DNA from: Rhodobacter sp.
Lineage (GTDB): Bacteria > Pseudomonadota > Alphaproteobacteria > Rhodobacterales > Rhodobacteraceae
Assembly: GCA_027489175.1 (NCBI GenBank)
Contig: JAIYAE010000004.1
Span: 62,001-126,000 of the forward strand
Direction of reading: 5' to 3'
DNA: 64,000 bases
Of this stretch, positions 55,275-64,000 are shown one piece after another. Every line of letters starts with the position of its first letter. The first letter of the stretch is position 1. The translations under genes were made by a program, and so were the position numbers. The notes beneath the pieces were generated by a model. That model was not told the DNA's origin. It ran no database searches and saw only the letters and a list, made by a program, of their open reading frames with translations.

Positions 55275-57167
55275 TCAGTTGCTCCAGTCCCAGGCGTTGC
55301 TGAACTGGCCCAGAACGGCCGCCACGGCGGCATCCTCAACCGGGGCGGTGCGGTTCAGCTTGGCCACAAGCCCGCGCTTCTTGTCTTCATGCACGCTTTC
55401 GACGTGGGCGGGAATCCCCGCCTCGGCCAAGGCCGCATCATAGACCCGGGTGATCGCCAGGCGACGCAGATCAGGTTTGAACACCTTGCCCACGGCGGTT
55501 TTCGGCAGCTCCGGCAGCACTTCGATATACTTCGGCAGGGCCGCGCGTTCGTGGATATGCTTGCCGGCATAGGCCATCAGATCATCGACCGAGGCCGTTG
55601 CCCCCTTCACCAGTTCCACATATGCAATGGGAAGCTCGCCCGCATGGGCATCGGGCTGGCCGATGGCGCCGACAAAGCCCACCGCCGGGTGGCCCATCAG
55701 CGCCTCTTCGATGATCGCGGGGTCAATGTTGTGGCCGCCCCGGATGATCAGATCCTTTGCCCGCCCGGTGATGAAGAGATAGCCATCCGCATCGATCCGG
55801 CCCAGGTCGCCGGTGCGCAGGAATCGGCCATCGGCAAACAGCTCCTTGTTCTTGTCAGCCTCGGTATAGGTTGACCCTTCGAACACCCCGGGGTTCGAGA
55901 TGCAGATTTCCCCCACCTCATCCACCGCGCATTCGCGGAACCCGATGGCGCCTTCGGTCGTCAGGATCCGCACCTGGGTATAGGGGAAGGGCAGGCCGAC
56001 CGACCCGATCTTCTTGGCCCCTGCCGGTGGGTTGATCGACACAAGGCAGGTGCATTCCGTCAGCCCGTAGCCTTCGACAATGTCGATCCCGGTGTCCTTC
56101 TTAAAGCGGTTGTAAAGCTCGATCGGCAGGGGGGAGGAGCCGGAGAAAGCGTTCTTCAGGCTGGAGATATCGGCATCCACCGGCCGCTGCATCAGCGCCG
56201 CAAGCGCCGTGGGAACGGTGATCATGTAGGTCACCTTCCAGCGCTCGACCAGTTTCCAGAAGTTGTCGAATACCCCTTCGCCCCGGTAGCCCTGCGGCGT
56301 CGGGAAGACCACATGCGCGCCAGAGGCGATCATCGACATCAGGATTGGATAGGCCGCAAAGACGTGGAACAAGGGCAGGGGGCAGATCACCACATCGGTC
56401 GGCTTGAACAGAAGGTTCGCGCCAAGCCAGCCGTTATAGACCATGCCTGAAACCTTGTGCTGCGCGACCTTGGGCATGCCCGTGGTGCCGCCAGTATGGA
56501 AATAGGCCGCCACGCGGTCATCCAGCACATCGGCAAAGGTCAACCGGTCGGCGGGCATCTTGGCCACTTCGGCCTGGAAGCTCAGGATATCCGCGCTGTG
56601 GCTTGAGGGGTTCTTCGGCCGCACCAAGGGCACGATCACCTTTTTCAGACCGGAAAGGTAAGGCACAAGGTCCACCTCCAGCACGGTCTTGACGTTCGGG
56701 GCATACTTCACCGCCTCGGCCACCTTTTGCGGCAGGTCGGTCTTGGGGAAGGCCTTCAGCGTGACCACCACCTTCGCCCCGGTCTCGCGAAGGATGGCGC
56801 TGATCTTTTCCGGCTCCAAGAGCGGGTTGATCGGGTTCACGATCCCCGCCACCGCCCCGCCCAGAAGCGTGACCGCGGTTTCCGGGGCGTTTGGCATGAT
56901 ATAGGCCACGACGTCCTTTTCGCCGACGCCCAGGCTGCGGAAGAGGTTGGCCGCCCGCGTCACCTGGCCGTGCAGGTCAGACCAGGTCAGCGTGACAGCT
57001 TTGGTCTTCGGACCAGAGAGCAGCTGATAGCTGAACGCCGGGCGCTGGCCATGCGCGGCCTTGGCGCGCGACAGGAAATCGTACATCGACCGGGCGCGGT
57101 CACGCTGCGACCAATCGGCCTCGGCCTCAATCGCGCGCACATCCGCTTCGGTGGCGAACTTGTTCAT
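55275..57167 (-). CDS. acyl-CoA synthetase (AMP-forming)
   Basis: 630 residues, ANL superfamily. N-terminal domain with the P-loop YFHTGGTTGMPKVAQHK and the A5-type motif EGYGLTECTCLVS. The adenylate motif is GRFLRTGDLGRIDADGYLFI, followed by GRAKDLIIRGGHNIDPAIIE and a C-terminal lysine region PKTAVGKVFKPDLRRLA. It activates a carboxylate with ATP and CoA. Length and style suggest a medium- or branched-chain acyl substrate, but this is not readable. It is preceded by an ABC exporter on the same strand, 117 nt away. Confidence 0.93.
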   Translation of the reverse strand: MNKFATEADVRAIEAEADWSQRDRARSMYDFLSRAKAAHGQRPAFSYQLLSGPKTKAVTLTWSDLHGQVTRAANLFRSLGVGEKDVVAYIMPNAPETAVTLLGGAVAGIVNPINPLLEPEKISAILRETGAKVVVTLKAFPKTDLPQKVAEAVKYAPNVKTVLEVDLVPYLSGLKKVIVPLVRPKNPSSHSADILSFQAEVAKMPADRLTFADVLDDRVAAYFHTGGTTGMPKVAQHKVSGMVYNGWLGANLLFKPTDVVICPLPLFHVFAAYPILMSMIASGAHVVFPTPQGYRGEGVFDNFWKLVERWKVTYMITVPTALAALMQRPVDADISSLKNAFSGSSPLPIELYNRFKKDTGIDIVEGYGLTECTCLVSINPPAGAKKIGSVGLPFPYTQVRILTTEGAIGFRECAVDEVGEICISNPGVFEGSTYTEADKNKELFADGRFLRTGDLGRIDADGYLFITGRAKDLIIRGGHNIDPAIIEEALMGHPAVGFVGAIGQPDAHAGELPIAYVELVKGATASVDDLMAYAGKHIHERAALPKYIEVLPELPKTAVGKVFKPDLRRLAITRVYDAALAEAGIPAHVESVHEDKKRGLVAKLNRTAPVEDAAVAAVLGQFSNAWDWSN

Positions 57168-57284
57168 CAGATCCTCCCCTATGGTCCTTGTGCCCGCTGT
57201 TGCCGTGGGCTTCGGGCCAAGATGGGGATCGTTGCCGCGTTTGTGAAGTCTGATTGTCTGACCCCGCCTAAAGGCAACGCAACG

Positions 57285-59069
57285 TCAGACAGCCCCGTCG
57301 GTGAATTGCAGCCGTGCCAGCCGGGCGTAAAGCCCGTCTTCCGCCACCAGCGCGTCATGCGTGCCGATCGCGGCGATCTGGCCATGGTCGAAGACAACGA
57401 TCCGGTCGGCCCGCTTGACCGTGGCCAGACGGTGCGCCACGACCAACGTTGTGCGGCCTTGCGACAACCTCTCGACCGCCGTTTGCACGGCGCGTTCGCT
57501 TTCGGCGTCCAGCGCACTGGTGGCTTCATCCAAAAGCAGGATCGGCGCGTCGCGCAGGATCGCGCGGGCAATCGCCACCCGCTGCTTTTGCCCGCCTGAC
57601 AGCATGACGCCACGCTCGCCCAGATAGCTGTCATAGCCCTGGGGCAGGGCGGTCAGGAACTCATGCGCGGCGGCGGCTTTGGCGGCCTCTTCCACCTCGG
57701 CATCCGTCGCACCCGGGCGACCAAAACGGATGTTTTCGCGGGCCGAGGTGGCAAAGATCACCGGGTCTTGCGGCACCATCGCAATCGCCCCGCGGAAATC
57801 GCTGCGGGTCATCGCGGCAAGGTCAATACCGTCCAGAGTGATCCGGCCCGACTGAGGGTCATAAAACCGCATCAGAAGCTGCAGGATCGTGGTCTTGCCC
57901 GCCCCGGACGGCCCAACCAGGGCCACGGTTTCCCCAGGCGCCACATGCAACGACACGCCATTCAGGGCGCTGGTGTCGGGGCGCGTCGGATAGCGGAAGG
58001 TCACGTCCTCAAACGCGATCTCGCCGCGCACGGGACGGGGCAGGGCGATCGGGCGCGCCGGGTCCTGCACCGCGTCATCGGTGTTCAGAAGCTCCACCAG
58101 CCGTTCCGTCGCCCCCGCTGCGCGCTGCAACTCGCCCCAGATTTCCGACAAGGCCCCAACAGCTCCGGCAACCATCACTGCATAGATCACGAACTGGATC
58201 AGCTCGCCCACCGTCATCGCGCCCTGCCGCACATCGCGCGCGCCGATCCAGAGGACGCCCACGATCCCGGCAAAGGTCAGGAAGATCACGATCACGGTCA
58301 TGATGGCGCGGGTCTTGATCCGGGTCCGCGCCGACCCGAAGGATTTCTCCGTCACCTCGGCGAACGCCGCACGGGTCTGGGCCTCATGCGTGAAGGCCTG
58401 CACGGTTTGCACCGATGACAAAGCCTCGGACGCCGAACCGGACGATGACGCAATCCAATCCTGGTTCTCGCGCGAGAGCCGCCGCAAGCGCCGCCCCAGC
58501 ACCACAATGGGCACGATGATGGCCGGCACGATCAGCAAGACCAGCCCGGTGAGCTTGCCTGAGGTCAGCATCAGCATCACCAGCCCGCCGATCAGCATCA
58601 ACAGATTGCGCAGCGCGATGGAAACCGAGGACCCGATGACCGACAGGATCAGCGTGGTGTCGGTGGTGATCCGGCTCAGGACCTCACCGGTCATGATCCG
58701 TTCAAAGAACGCCGGCGACATGCCCAGCACCCGGTCGAACAAGGCGCGACGGATGTCGGCCACGACCCGCTCGCCCAGCCGGGTCACAAGGTAATAGCGC
58801 AAGCCCGTGCCAAGCGCGAGGAGCGCTGCAATCACCAGCGCCGCCAGAAAATACTGGTCCAGCAGGGCCGCATCCCCGGTGTTGAACCCGTCGACCACCC
58901 GGCGCACTGCCAAGGGCAGGATCAGGCTGACCGATGCCGTCAGCACCAGGGCCAGAAGGGCCAGGATCAACAAACCACTGTAAGGCCGCAGGAATGGCAC
59001 CAACCCGCGCAGGGCGCCCACCCGTTTCGACTTTGGCCGCTCTTCGGCCCCTGCGGTCGTGTCGGACAT
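57285..59069 (-). CDS. MsbA/LmrA-type ABC exporter
   Basis: 594 residues. Half-transporter with six membrane helices (about 20-310) fused to an ATPase domain. Walker A GPSGAGKTTILQLL, signature LSGGQKQRVAIARAI, Walker B ILLLDEATSALD and switch His in VVAHRLATV are intact. It is a homodimer-type exporter, with lipid, peptide or drug as substrate. Start ATG 59069; the longer frame from 59087 adds only six residues. It is divergent from the hydrolase operon. Confidence 0.94.
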   Translation of the reverse strand: MSDTTAGAEERPKSKRVGALRGLVPFLRPYSGLLILALLALVLTASVSLILPLAVRRVVDGFNTGDAALLDQYFLAALVIAALLALGTGLRYYLVTRLGERVVADIRRALFDRVLGMSPAFFERIMTGEVLSRITTDTTLILSVIGSSVSIALRNLLMLIGGLVMLMLTSGKLTGLVLLIVPAIIVPIVVLGRRLRRLSRENQDWIASSSGSASEALSSVQTVQAFTHEAQTRAAFAEVTEKSFGSARTRIKTRAIMTVIVIFLTFAGIVGVLWIGARDVRQGAMTVGELIQFVIYAVMVAGAVGALSEIWGELQRAAGATERLVELLNTDDAVQDPARPIALPRPVRGEIAFEDVTFRYPTRPDTSALNGVSLHVAPGETVALVGPSGAGKTTILQLLMRFYDPQSGRITLDGIDLAAMTRSDFRGAIAMVPQDPVIFATSARENIRFGRPGATDAEVEEAAKAAAAHEFLTALPQGYDSYLGERGVMLSGGQKQRVAIARAILRDAPILLLDEATSALDAESERAVQTAVERLSQGRTTLVVAHRLATVKRADRIVVFDHGQIAAIGTHDALVAEDGLYARLARLQFTDGAV

Positions 59070-59236
59070 GCGTCCCGCCCCCTCCAACGTCTTCGCGCAC
59101 GGGTTTAGAGTGCCGGGGCGGGGGCCACAAGCGTTGGCAAGGCCACATCGCCGGGCAAAGTGCCGCGTGGGCCAGTTCGCAGGCCCTTTCGCGCGGGCAG
59201 ACCTTCTGCCACGGTGCGCGCGAAGGAAATCACGCC

Positions 59237-60076
59237 ATGCCAGAGCCTCAGCCAGACACCCAGCACTTCACCGCCGCCGATGGTTGCCGCCTTGCCTTCC
59301 GCGATGAAGGCGCGGGCCTGCCGCTCCTCTGCCTGCCTGGCCTTACGCGCAGCATGGCGGATTTTGACTACCTTCTGCCACACCTGCCGCCCGTTCGCGT
59401 GATCCGGATGGATTATCGTGGCAGGGGGGGCAGCGGCTGGACTGGGGCCGAAACCTACACCGTCGCGCAGGAAGGCCAGGACGCGCTGGCGCTTTTGGAC
59501 CATCTGGGCGTGGAAAAGGCGGCCATCCTCGGCACCTCTCGCGGGGGGCTGATCGGAATGGTTCTGGGCGCCATGGCGCGCGGGCGGCTCCTCGGCCTTT
59601 GCCTCAACGACGTCGGTCCTGAAATTGCGCGTGGCGGGCTTGAGCGGATCTTCGACTATGTCGGCCGCAACCCTGCAGGCGGCACGCATCAGGGCTATGC
59701 CGAGCGTCTGTCGCGCAGCCCTGGCTTTGCCAATGTCCCCATGAACCGCTGGATGGAGGAGGCGCGCAAGCAGGCGCTTGAAACCCCGCAGGGCCTGCGC
59801 ATCCCCTATGACCCCGCCCTGCGTGAGGCGTTTCTGGCCGCCTTCCAAGGCCCGCCCGTCGACCTCTGGCCGATGTTCGACACGCTGCAGGGCCTGCCCC
59901 TTGCCCTGATCCGCGGCGCGAATTCCGACCTTCTCACCCCAGACACCGTGGCCAAGATGCGCGCCCGCCGCCCTGACATGGACGTGGCCGAGGTCCCCGA
60001 CCGCGCCCACATCCCCTTTCTTGACGAACCCGAAGCCGTGGCCCTGATCCACCGCTTTCTTGCAGGCCTGCAATGA
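59237..60076 (+). CDS. alpha/beta hydrolase (first of three)
   Basis: 279 residues. Alpha/beta hydrolase with oxyanion strand LPLLCLPGLTRSM, nucleophile elbow LGTSRGGLIGM (Ser present), an acid and the C-terminal VPDRAHIPFLDEP with the catalytic His. Likely an esterase or lactone hydrolase. First gene of a tightly overlapped run with the dehydratase, two more hydrolases and an MFS transporter. ATG 59237, AAGGA upstream. The ABC exporter is divergent. Confidence 0.9.
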   Translation: MPEPQPDTQHFTAADGCRLAFRDEGAGLPLLCLPGLTRSMADFDYLLPHLPPVRVIRMDYRGRGGSGWTGAETYTVAQEGQDALALLDHLGVEKAAILGTSRGGLIGMVLGAMARGRLLGLCLNDVGPEIARGGLERIFDYVGRNPAGGTHQGYAERLSRSPGFANVPMNRWMEEARKQALETPQGLRIPYDPALREAFLAAFQGPPVDLWPMFDTLQGLPLALIRGANSDLLTPDTVAKMRARRPDMDVAEVPDRAHIPFLDEPEAVALIHRFLAGLQ

Positions 60077-61041
60077 CCAGTATCGCCTTGATCGAAGCCG
60101 CCGCCGCCCGGCTGCAGGGGCATATCCGGGTGACACCGCTTCTCCACGCGCCCCTTCTAGAACGCGTTGCCGGTCGCCGGGTGCTGGTCAAGGCGGAATG
60201 CCTGCAGCTGACGGGCAGCTTCAAGGCCCGCGGCGGCTGGTCGGCTGTCTCTGCCCTTGATCCGCTGGCCCGTGCCCGTGGGGTCATCGCCTATTCCTCC
60301 GGCAACCACGCACAGGGCGTGGCCCTTGCTGCCGCCCGCCACAACGCCCCTTGCGTGATCCTGATGCCCTCGGACGCGCCCGAAGTGAAGGTTGCCAATA
60401 CCCGCGCTTACGGCGCCGAGGTGGTGCTGTACGACCGCGCCACGCAGGACCGTGACCAGATCGGTGCGGCCATCGCGACGGATCGCGGCCTGACCCTGAT
60501 CCGCCCCTATGACGACGCGCAGGTCATCGCGGGGCAAGCGACTGTGGGGCTTGAGCTTGCCCGTCAGGCCGCCGATGCCGGGGTGACCGCTGCCCCCGTC
60601 TTTGTCTGCTGCGGCGGGGGCGGGCTTGCTTCGGGCATCGCCCTGGCGCTTGAGGCGCATGCCCCCGGACTTACCGTCCGCACCGCCGAGCCGCAGGGTT
60701 TTGACGACATGGCCCGCTCCCTTGCCACCGGCCAGCGGCAGAAGAATGCCACCGCCACCGGCTCGATCTGCGATGCGATCCTGACGCCCACGCCGGGAGA
60801 TCTGACCTTCCCGATCCTCCAGCGCCTTGCCGGACCGGGGGCCATCGTCACCGACGATCAGGCCCTGAAGGCCATGGCGCTGGCCTTCACCCACCTGCGC
60901 ATCGTCCTGGAACCCGGCGGTGCCGTCGCCCTCGCCGCCGCCCTTTTCACCGAGGGCCTGCCCGAGACGGTGATCGCTGTCGCCACCGGCGGCAATGTCG
61001 ACCCCGCCACCTTCGCCACCGCTTTGGCCCGGGTCGCCTGA
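60073..61041 (+). CDS. PLP-dependent threonine/serine dehydratase family enzyme
   Basis: 322 residues. Fold-type II PLP enzyme: LTGSFKARGGWSA has the PLP lysine in the SFKxRG motif, followed by SSGNHAQGVALAA, and the phosphate loop CCGGGGLASGIALA. It deaminates Ser, Thr or hydroxy-amino acids, or acts on a related substrate such as threo-3-hydroxyaspartate. The ATG overlaps the preceding stop (ATGA), and its own stop overlaps the next start (TGATG). No ACT regulatory domain is present, so it is the short catabolic type. Confidence 0.9.
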   Translation: MTSIALIEAAAARLQGHIRVTPLLHAPLLERVAGRRVLVKAECLQLTGSFKARGGWSAVSALDPLARARGVIAYSSGNHAQGVALAAARHNAPCVILMPSDAPEVKVANTRAYGAEVVLYDRATQDRDQIGAAIATDRGLTLIRPYDDAQVIAGQATVGLELARQAADAGVTAAPVFVCCGGGGLASGIALALEAHAPGLTVRTAEPQGFDDMARSLATGQRQKNATATGSICDAILTPTPGDLTFPILQRLAGPGAIVTDDQALKAMALAFTHLRIVLEPGGAVALAAALFTEGLPETVIAVATGGNVDPATFATALARVA

Positions 61042-61817
61042 TGCTGGTCTGGCTTGAAGACCTGCGCCTGAACGCCGAGCTTTCCGGCCCGGTCACCGCC
61101 CCACCGCTGGTTCTGATCCACGGCCTTGGCCTTGACCATACGCTGTGGGACGCCTTGATGCCCCACCTCGCGCGCCACCGCACCTTGCGGCTGGACCTGC
61201 GGGGGCACGGGGCCTCTGACACGCCTGCCTCGCCCTATGCGATGGGCACCCTGATCCGCGACGTTGAACGCCTGATGGTGCATTTCGCCTTGCAAGACGC
61301 CGTCATCGTCGGCGCGGGCGAGGGGGGGCTGATCGCCCAGGGCCTGGCCGTCAAGCGCCTCGATCTTGTCCGCGCGATGGTCCTGACCGGCTCTGCCACC
61401 CGCTTCGGCAACGCTGACATCTGGCAGGCCCGTCTGGCCCGGCTCTTGCGCGACGGCCCGGATATTGATGCCGAATGTGCCGCCCTTCTTGGCCCCCATT
61501 GGCGCGGCTCAGCCGTTGCCGACACGGTCCGCACGCGCCTGGAAGCGACCCACCCCGAAGGCTGGGAAGGGGTGGCCACGGCCACTGCCACCGCCGATTT
61601 CTACCAGACAACCGCTACCCTGACGCTGCCCACCCTCGTCCTTGCCGGGGGCGATGACCGCAAGACCCCGCCCGACCTGCAACGCGAAACCGCCGACCTG
61701 ATCGCGGGCTCCGACTTCCAACTCCTGCGCGGCGCGGGCCACCTGGGCATGCTGACCCATCCTGCCGCTTTTGCCGCCGCCCTGACGGCATTTCTGACAA
61801 GGATCGGCCATGTCTGA
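61041..61817 (+). CDS. alpha/beta hydrolase with nucleophile Ser replaced by Gly
   Basis: 258 residues, similar to 3-oxoadipate enol-lactonases: PPLVLIHGLGLDHTLW, LDLRGHGASDTPASPY. At the nucleophile elbow, where relatives have VGLSMGG, this protein has Val-Gly-Ala-Gly93-Glu-Gly-Gly, so the catalytic serine is Gly (codon GGC at 61317-61319; AGC would be serine). The Asp (LAGGDDRKTP) and His (LRGAGHLGMLTHPA) positions are kept. It is probably not a normal hydrolase. The frame is intact and overlaps both neighbours. It may have a regulatory or binding role, or use a different mechanism. Confidence 0.85.
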   Translation: MLVWLEDLRLNAELSGPVTAPPLVLIHGLGLDHTLWDALMPHLARHRTLRLDLRGHGASDTPASPYAMGTLIRDVERLMVHFALQDAVIVGAGEGGLIAQGLAVKRLDLVRAMVLTGSATRFGNADIWQARLARLLRDGPDIDAECAALLGPHWRGSAVADTVRTRLEATHPEGWEGVATATATADFYQTTATLTLPTLVLAGGDDRKTPPDLQRETADLIAGSDFQLLRGAGHLGMLTHPAAFAAALTAFLTRIGHV

Positions 61818-62535
61818 CTTCCTCCTCGTCCACGGCTCCTGCCACGGCGCCTGGTGCTGGGACGCGGTGATCCCCGCCCTCGCCGCGTTGGGGGTAACCG
61901 CCAAAGCCATTGACCTCCCCGGCCGCGACGGCAGCCCGACCACCCTCGACGACTACGCCAAAGCCATCCTTGCCGCGGCAAAACCCGGCACTGTGCTGGT
62001 AGGCCACTCCGCCGGCGGCTACGCGATCACCGCCGCGGCCGAGGCTGAGCCTGACCGCTTCCACGGCCTGATCTACCTTTGCGCCTACCTGCCCGCCACG
62101 GGCCAAAGCCTTGCCGACATGCGCCGCGCGGGGCCCTCGCAACCCCTTCTCCCCGCCATCCGCATGGCCCCGGACCGCGCCAGTTTCACCATCGACCCCG
62201 ACATGGCCCCCGCCGTCTTCTACCATGACTGCGCGCCCGACATCACGACCGCCGCCACCGCCCGCCTCTGCCCCCAGCCGGTGACCCCTCAGGAAACCCC
62301 GCTTTGGCCCAAGGCCGCCCTGGGGCTGCCGCGCCACTACATCATCTGCACCGAGGACCGCGCCATCCCGCCTGCCTATCAGGCCCAGATGGCCCGCAAC
62401 CTGCCGCCGCAAGCGGTGACGACGCTGAACGCCAGCCATTCGCCCTTTCTCTCCATGCCAGACAAGCTCGCCACACGGCTTGCAGAAATCCTGCACCAGA
62501 TCCGCCAAACATCTTCGAACGGGGCGCAAACTTGA
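61810..62535 (+). CDS. alpha/beta hydrolase (third of three), esterase-like
   Basis: 241 residues. Plant methylesterase/hydroxynitrile-lyase-like alpha/beta hydrolase: LLVHGSCHGAWCWDAVIPAL, LPGRDGSPTTLDDYAKAI, nucleophile elbow VGHSAGGYAITA with Ser present, and NASHSPFLSMPDKLA with the catalytic His. It starts 8 nt before the previous stop, and the MFS start overlaps its own stop. Likely an intracellular esterase in the same pathway as the neighbouring enzymes. Substrate unknown. Confidence 0.9.
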   Translation: MSDFLLVHGSCHGAWCWDAVIPALAALGVTAKAIDLPGRDGSPTTLDDYAKAILAAAKPGTVLVGHSAGGYAITAAAEAEPDRFHGLIYLCAYLPATGQSLADMRRAGPSQPLLPAIRMAPDRASFTIDPDMAPAVFYHDCAPDITTAATARLCPQPVTPQETPLWPKAALGLPRHYIICTEDRAIPPAYQAQMARNLPPQAVTTLNASHSPFLSMPDKLATRLAEILHQIRQTSSNGAQT

Positions 62536-63782
62536 CAGAAACGAACACTGGTCCCGGTACTGGACGCGTCAACGGCCGCCTCGCTCTCAGCTTCATCCTG
62601 ATCACGGTCACGCTTGACGCCATCGGCATCGGCCTGATCTTCCCCGTCATGCCCGACCTGATCCAAGAGGTGACCGGAAAACCCCTGTCCGAGGCGGCGC
62701 TCTGGGGCGGCGTCCTCGCCACCTCCTTTGCCGTCATGCAGTTCCTGTTCGGCCCGGTGATCGGCGCGCTGTCTGACCGCTACGGCCGCCGCCCCGTGCT
62801 TCTGGTCTCTCTCGCGGTGATGGCGATGGATTACCTCGTCATGGCGCTCGCCTCGTCAATCTGGCTCCTCCTCGCCGCCCGCCTGATCGCCGGGATCACC
62901 GCCGCCACCTTTTCCACCGCCGGTGCCTATATTGCCGACATCACCCCGCCCGAGGAGCGTGGTCGCCGCTTCGGCCTGATCGGCGCCTGCTTTGGCGTGG
63001 GCTTCGTCCTTGGTCCCTTGATCGGCGGGCTCCTCGGCAGCCTGGACAGCCGTGCCCCGTTCTACGCCGCCGGGGCCTTGGCGCTGGCCAACATGGCCTT
63101 CGGCTTTTTCGTCCTGCCCGAAACGGTGACCGAAGCCACCCGCCGCCCCTTCGCCTTGGCCCGCGCCAACCCGCTTGGCGCCTTGCGCGCGCTCGACCGT
63201 TTGCCCGGCGTGCGGCTGATCCTGGCCACCTACCTCCTCCTCAGCATCGCGATGAACGTCTATCCCACGGTCTGGGCCTATTTCGGCCAGGCCCGTTTCG
63301 GCTGGGACAGCACCATGGTCGGCGTCTCGCTTGCGGTCTACGGCGTGTCCTTTGCTGCCGGTCAGGCGCTCCTCGTCGGCCCCCTCATCCGCCGCTTCGG
63401 TGAACACCGCGCCGCGCATATGGGCATGTGGGTCAACGTGGTCACCCTGACCGGCCTGGGCCTTGTCGTCTCACCCACCCTGGCCCTCCTCCTCACCCCT
63501 GTCACCGCACTCGGTGGTGTCGTCACCCCCGCCTTGCAAGCCATCGCCTCCCGCGCCGCGCCCGCAGATGCGCAGGGCGAGCTTCAGGGGGTCTTTTCCA
63601 GCCTGAACGCCATCGCCATGATCACCGCGCCCTTGATCATGACCACCACCTTCGCCAAATTCACCGGGCCCGATGCCCCGGTCTTCGCCCCCGGTGCGCC
63701 CTTCCTTCTGGCCGCCATCCTGATGCTGGGCTGCATCGCGCTCCATGTCCTTGGCCCCCGTCTCACCACTAAATCGCCCTGA
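62532..63782 (+). CDS. MFS transporter, Tet/TCR-like
   Basis: 416 residues if started at TTG 62532, which overlaps the previous stop as TTGA. Twelve membrane helices. Family motif [14 protein letters not shown] in the loop between helices 2 and 3, [15 protein letters not shown] near the start, and [19 protein letters not shown] match the tetracycline-exporter (TCR/Tet) branch of MFS. Real substrate unknown; the operon suggests uptake or export of the compound handled by the hydrolases. The nearby GGGGCG is the only ribosome-like site. Confidence 0.88.
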   Translation: MTETNTGPGTGRVNGRLALSFILITVTLDAIGIGLIFPVMPDLIQEVTGKPLSEAALWGGVLATSFAVMQFLFGPVIGALSDRYGRRPVLLVSLAVMAMDYLVMALASSIWLLLAARLIAGITAATFSTAGAYIADITPPEERGRRFGLIGACFGVGFVLGPLIGGLLGSLDSRAPFYAAGALALANMAFGFFVLPETVTEATRRPFALARANPLGALRALDRLPGVRLILATYLLLSIAMNVYPTVWAYFGQARFGWDSTMVGVSLAVYGVSFAAGQALLVGPLIRRFGEHRAAHMGMWVNVVTLTGLGLVVSPTLALLLTPVTALGGVVTPALQAIASRAAPADAQGELQGVFSSLNAIAMITAPLIMTTTFAKFTGPDAPVFAPGAPFLLAAILMLGCIALHVLGPRLTTKSP

Positions 63783-63840
63783 AACGTCACCCAAGGGTCG
63801 CAAATGCCGAAGCCTTCCCGCATCCGGCTTGCTCTTTTGG

Positions 63841-63895
63841 GAAATACTCCACGGGGGTGCGGGGGTGTGAAACCCCCGCCGCCGACAGCCAGGGG
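63841..63895 (+). repeat. intergenic repeat with G-rich hairpin
   Basis: AAATACTCCACGGGGG, then an 8-bp hairpin GCGGGGGT / ACCCCCGC (63859-63866 with 63872-63879), then CCGCCGCCG and AGGGG. It shares these blocks in the same order with the element at 40522-40590, and more loosely with 35126-35170. It lies between the MFS stop and the next gene and might act as a terminator, though no T run follows. Confidence 0.7.
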
Positions 63896-63904
63896 AACCG
63901 CGCC

Positions 63905-64000
63905 ATGAAGCTCAAGCACCTCGAAATCTTCACCGTCGCCCCGCCCTTTCCCGGCTGGGGCGGGCGCTACTGGATCTTTCCGAAACTCACCACCGACACC
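63905..64000 (+). CDS. partial: enolase-superfamily (mandelate racemase/muconate lactonising) enzyme
   Basis: The first 32 codons from ATG 63905 read LKHLEIFTVAPPFPGWGGRY followed by WIFPKLTT. This N-terminal pattern is characteristic of the mandelate racemase/muconate-lactonising enzyme family (such as sugar-acid dehydratases). The gene runs off the right edge. If it is part of the preceding operon, it supports a catabolic role for the hydrolase cluster, but the repeat at 63841 separates them. Confidence 0.75.
   Translation, partial: MKLKHLEIFTVAPPFPGWGGRYWIFPKLTTDT

Overview
The window looks like chromosomal DNA of a GC-rich alphaproteobacterium of the Rhodobacterales (Rhodobacter, Gemmobacter or Tabrizicola-like). 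Support comes from a GcrA cell-cycle regulator, a Hint-domain protein, DUF1467 and DUF6455 proteins, a small lipoprotein with a PLLIGGG core that is typical of this order, and the general protein style. Almost all DNA is protein coding, with short gaps and many 4-nt overlaps. I see no rRNA, tRNA, CRISPR array, prophage or insertion sequence. The long antisense reading frames are GC-driven shadows of real genes.

Region by region. 1-1.9 kb: a small secreted protein, then a divergent pair of a degenerate receiver-like protein and a Crp/Fnr regulator that carries a possible iron-sulfur cysteine set. 2.1-6.5 kb (minus): an envelope/stress cluster of DUF3618, holin-like, DUF883-like and DUF2383 proteins, plus an AI-2E/PerM-type transporter with an extra soluble C-terminal domain. 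6.6-13.8 kb: carB, pabB-pabC and aspS, with a large inverted repeat that runs into the 3' end of pabC. 13.8-22 kb: DUF1993, a DUF1800/Tat-exported DUF1501 pair, a GNAT, a response regulator with no known output domain, methylmalonyl-CoA epimerase, an EI24-like membrane protein, a nitroreductase and a histone-deacetylase-like amidohydrolase. 22-27 kb: a frameshifted gene, an M48 lipoprotein protease, DUF6455, IMPACT, diacylglycerol kinase, DCC, CDGSH and rimO. 27-33.5 kb: AsmA, a membrane protein fused to a spermidine-synthase-like domain, gcrA, a GNAT and a cysteine-free Hint protein.

33.9-43 kb: argD-argF (arginine synthesis), a GNAT, a second DUF1993, an isochorismatase, an MFS exporter, DUF2330 and the helicase hrpB. 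43.3-44 kb: an Imm11-like immunity gene with rare codons and no visible toxin partner, the best candidate for recent transfer. 44.1-49.9 kb: meaB, a DMT transporter, a helix-turn-helix regulator, rpmB followed by a cluster of three 22-bp palindromes, a small secreted protein and lepA. 50.1-59.1 kb: a LysM/solute-binding fusion, two tiny lipoproteins, another lipoprotein, purC, a PfkB kinase with dtd, a secreted protein, an acyl-CoA synthetase and an MsbA-type ABC exporter. 59.2-64 kb: a tightly overlapping run of alpha/beta hydrolase, PLP-dependent dehydratase, two more alpha/beta hydrolases and an MFS transporter, followed by the start of an enolase-superfamily gene. The middle one of the three hydrolases lacks its catalytic serine.

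Most of the window is housekeeping. The points most worth a second look are the serine-less hydrolase inside an intact operon, the tandem palindrome block after rpmB, the orphan immunity gene, the frameshifted gene at 22 kb, the possible four-cysteine Crp/Fnr sensor and the dispersed intergenic repeats. I did not find a clear new multi-gene system.
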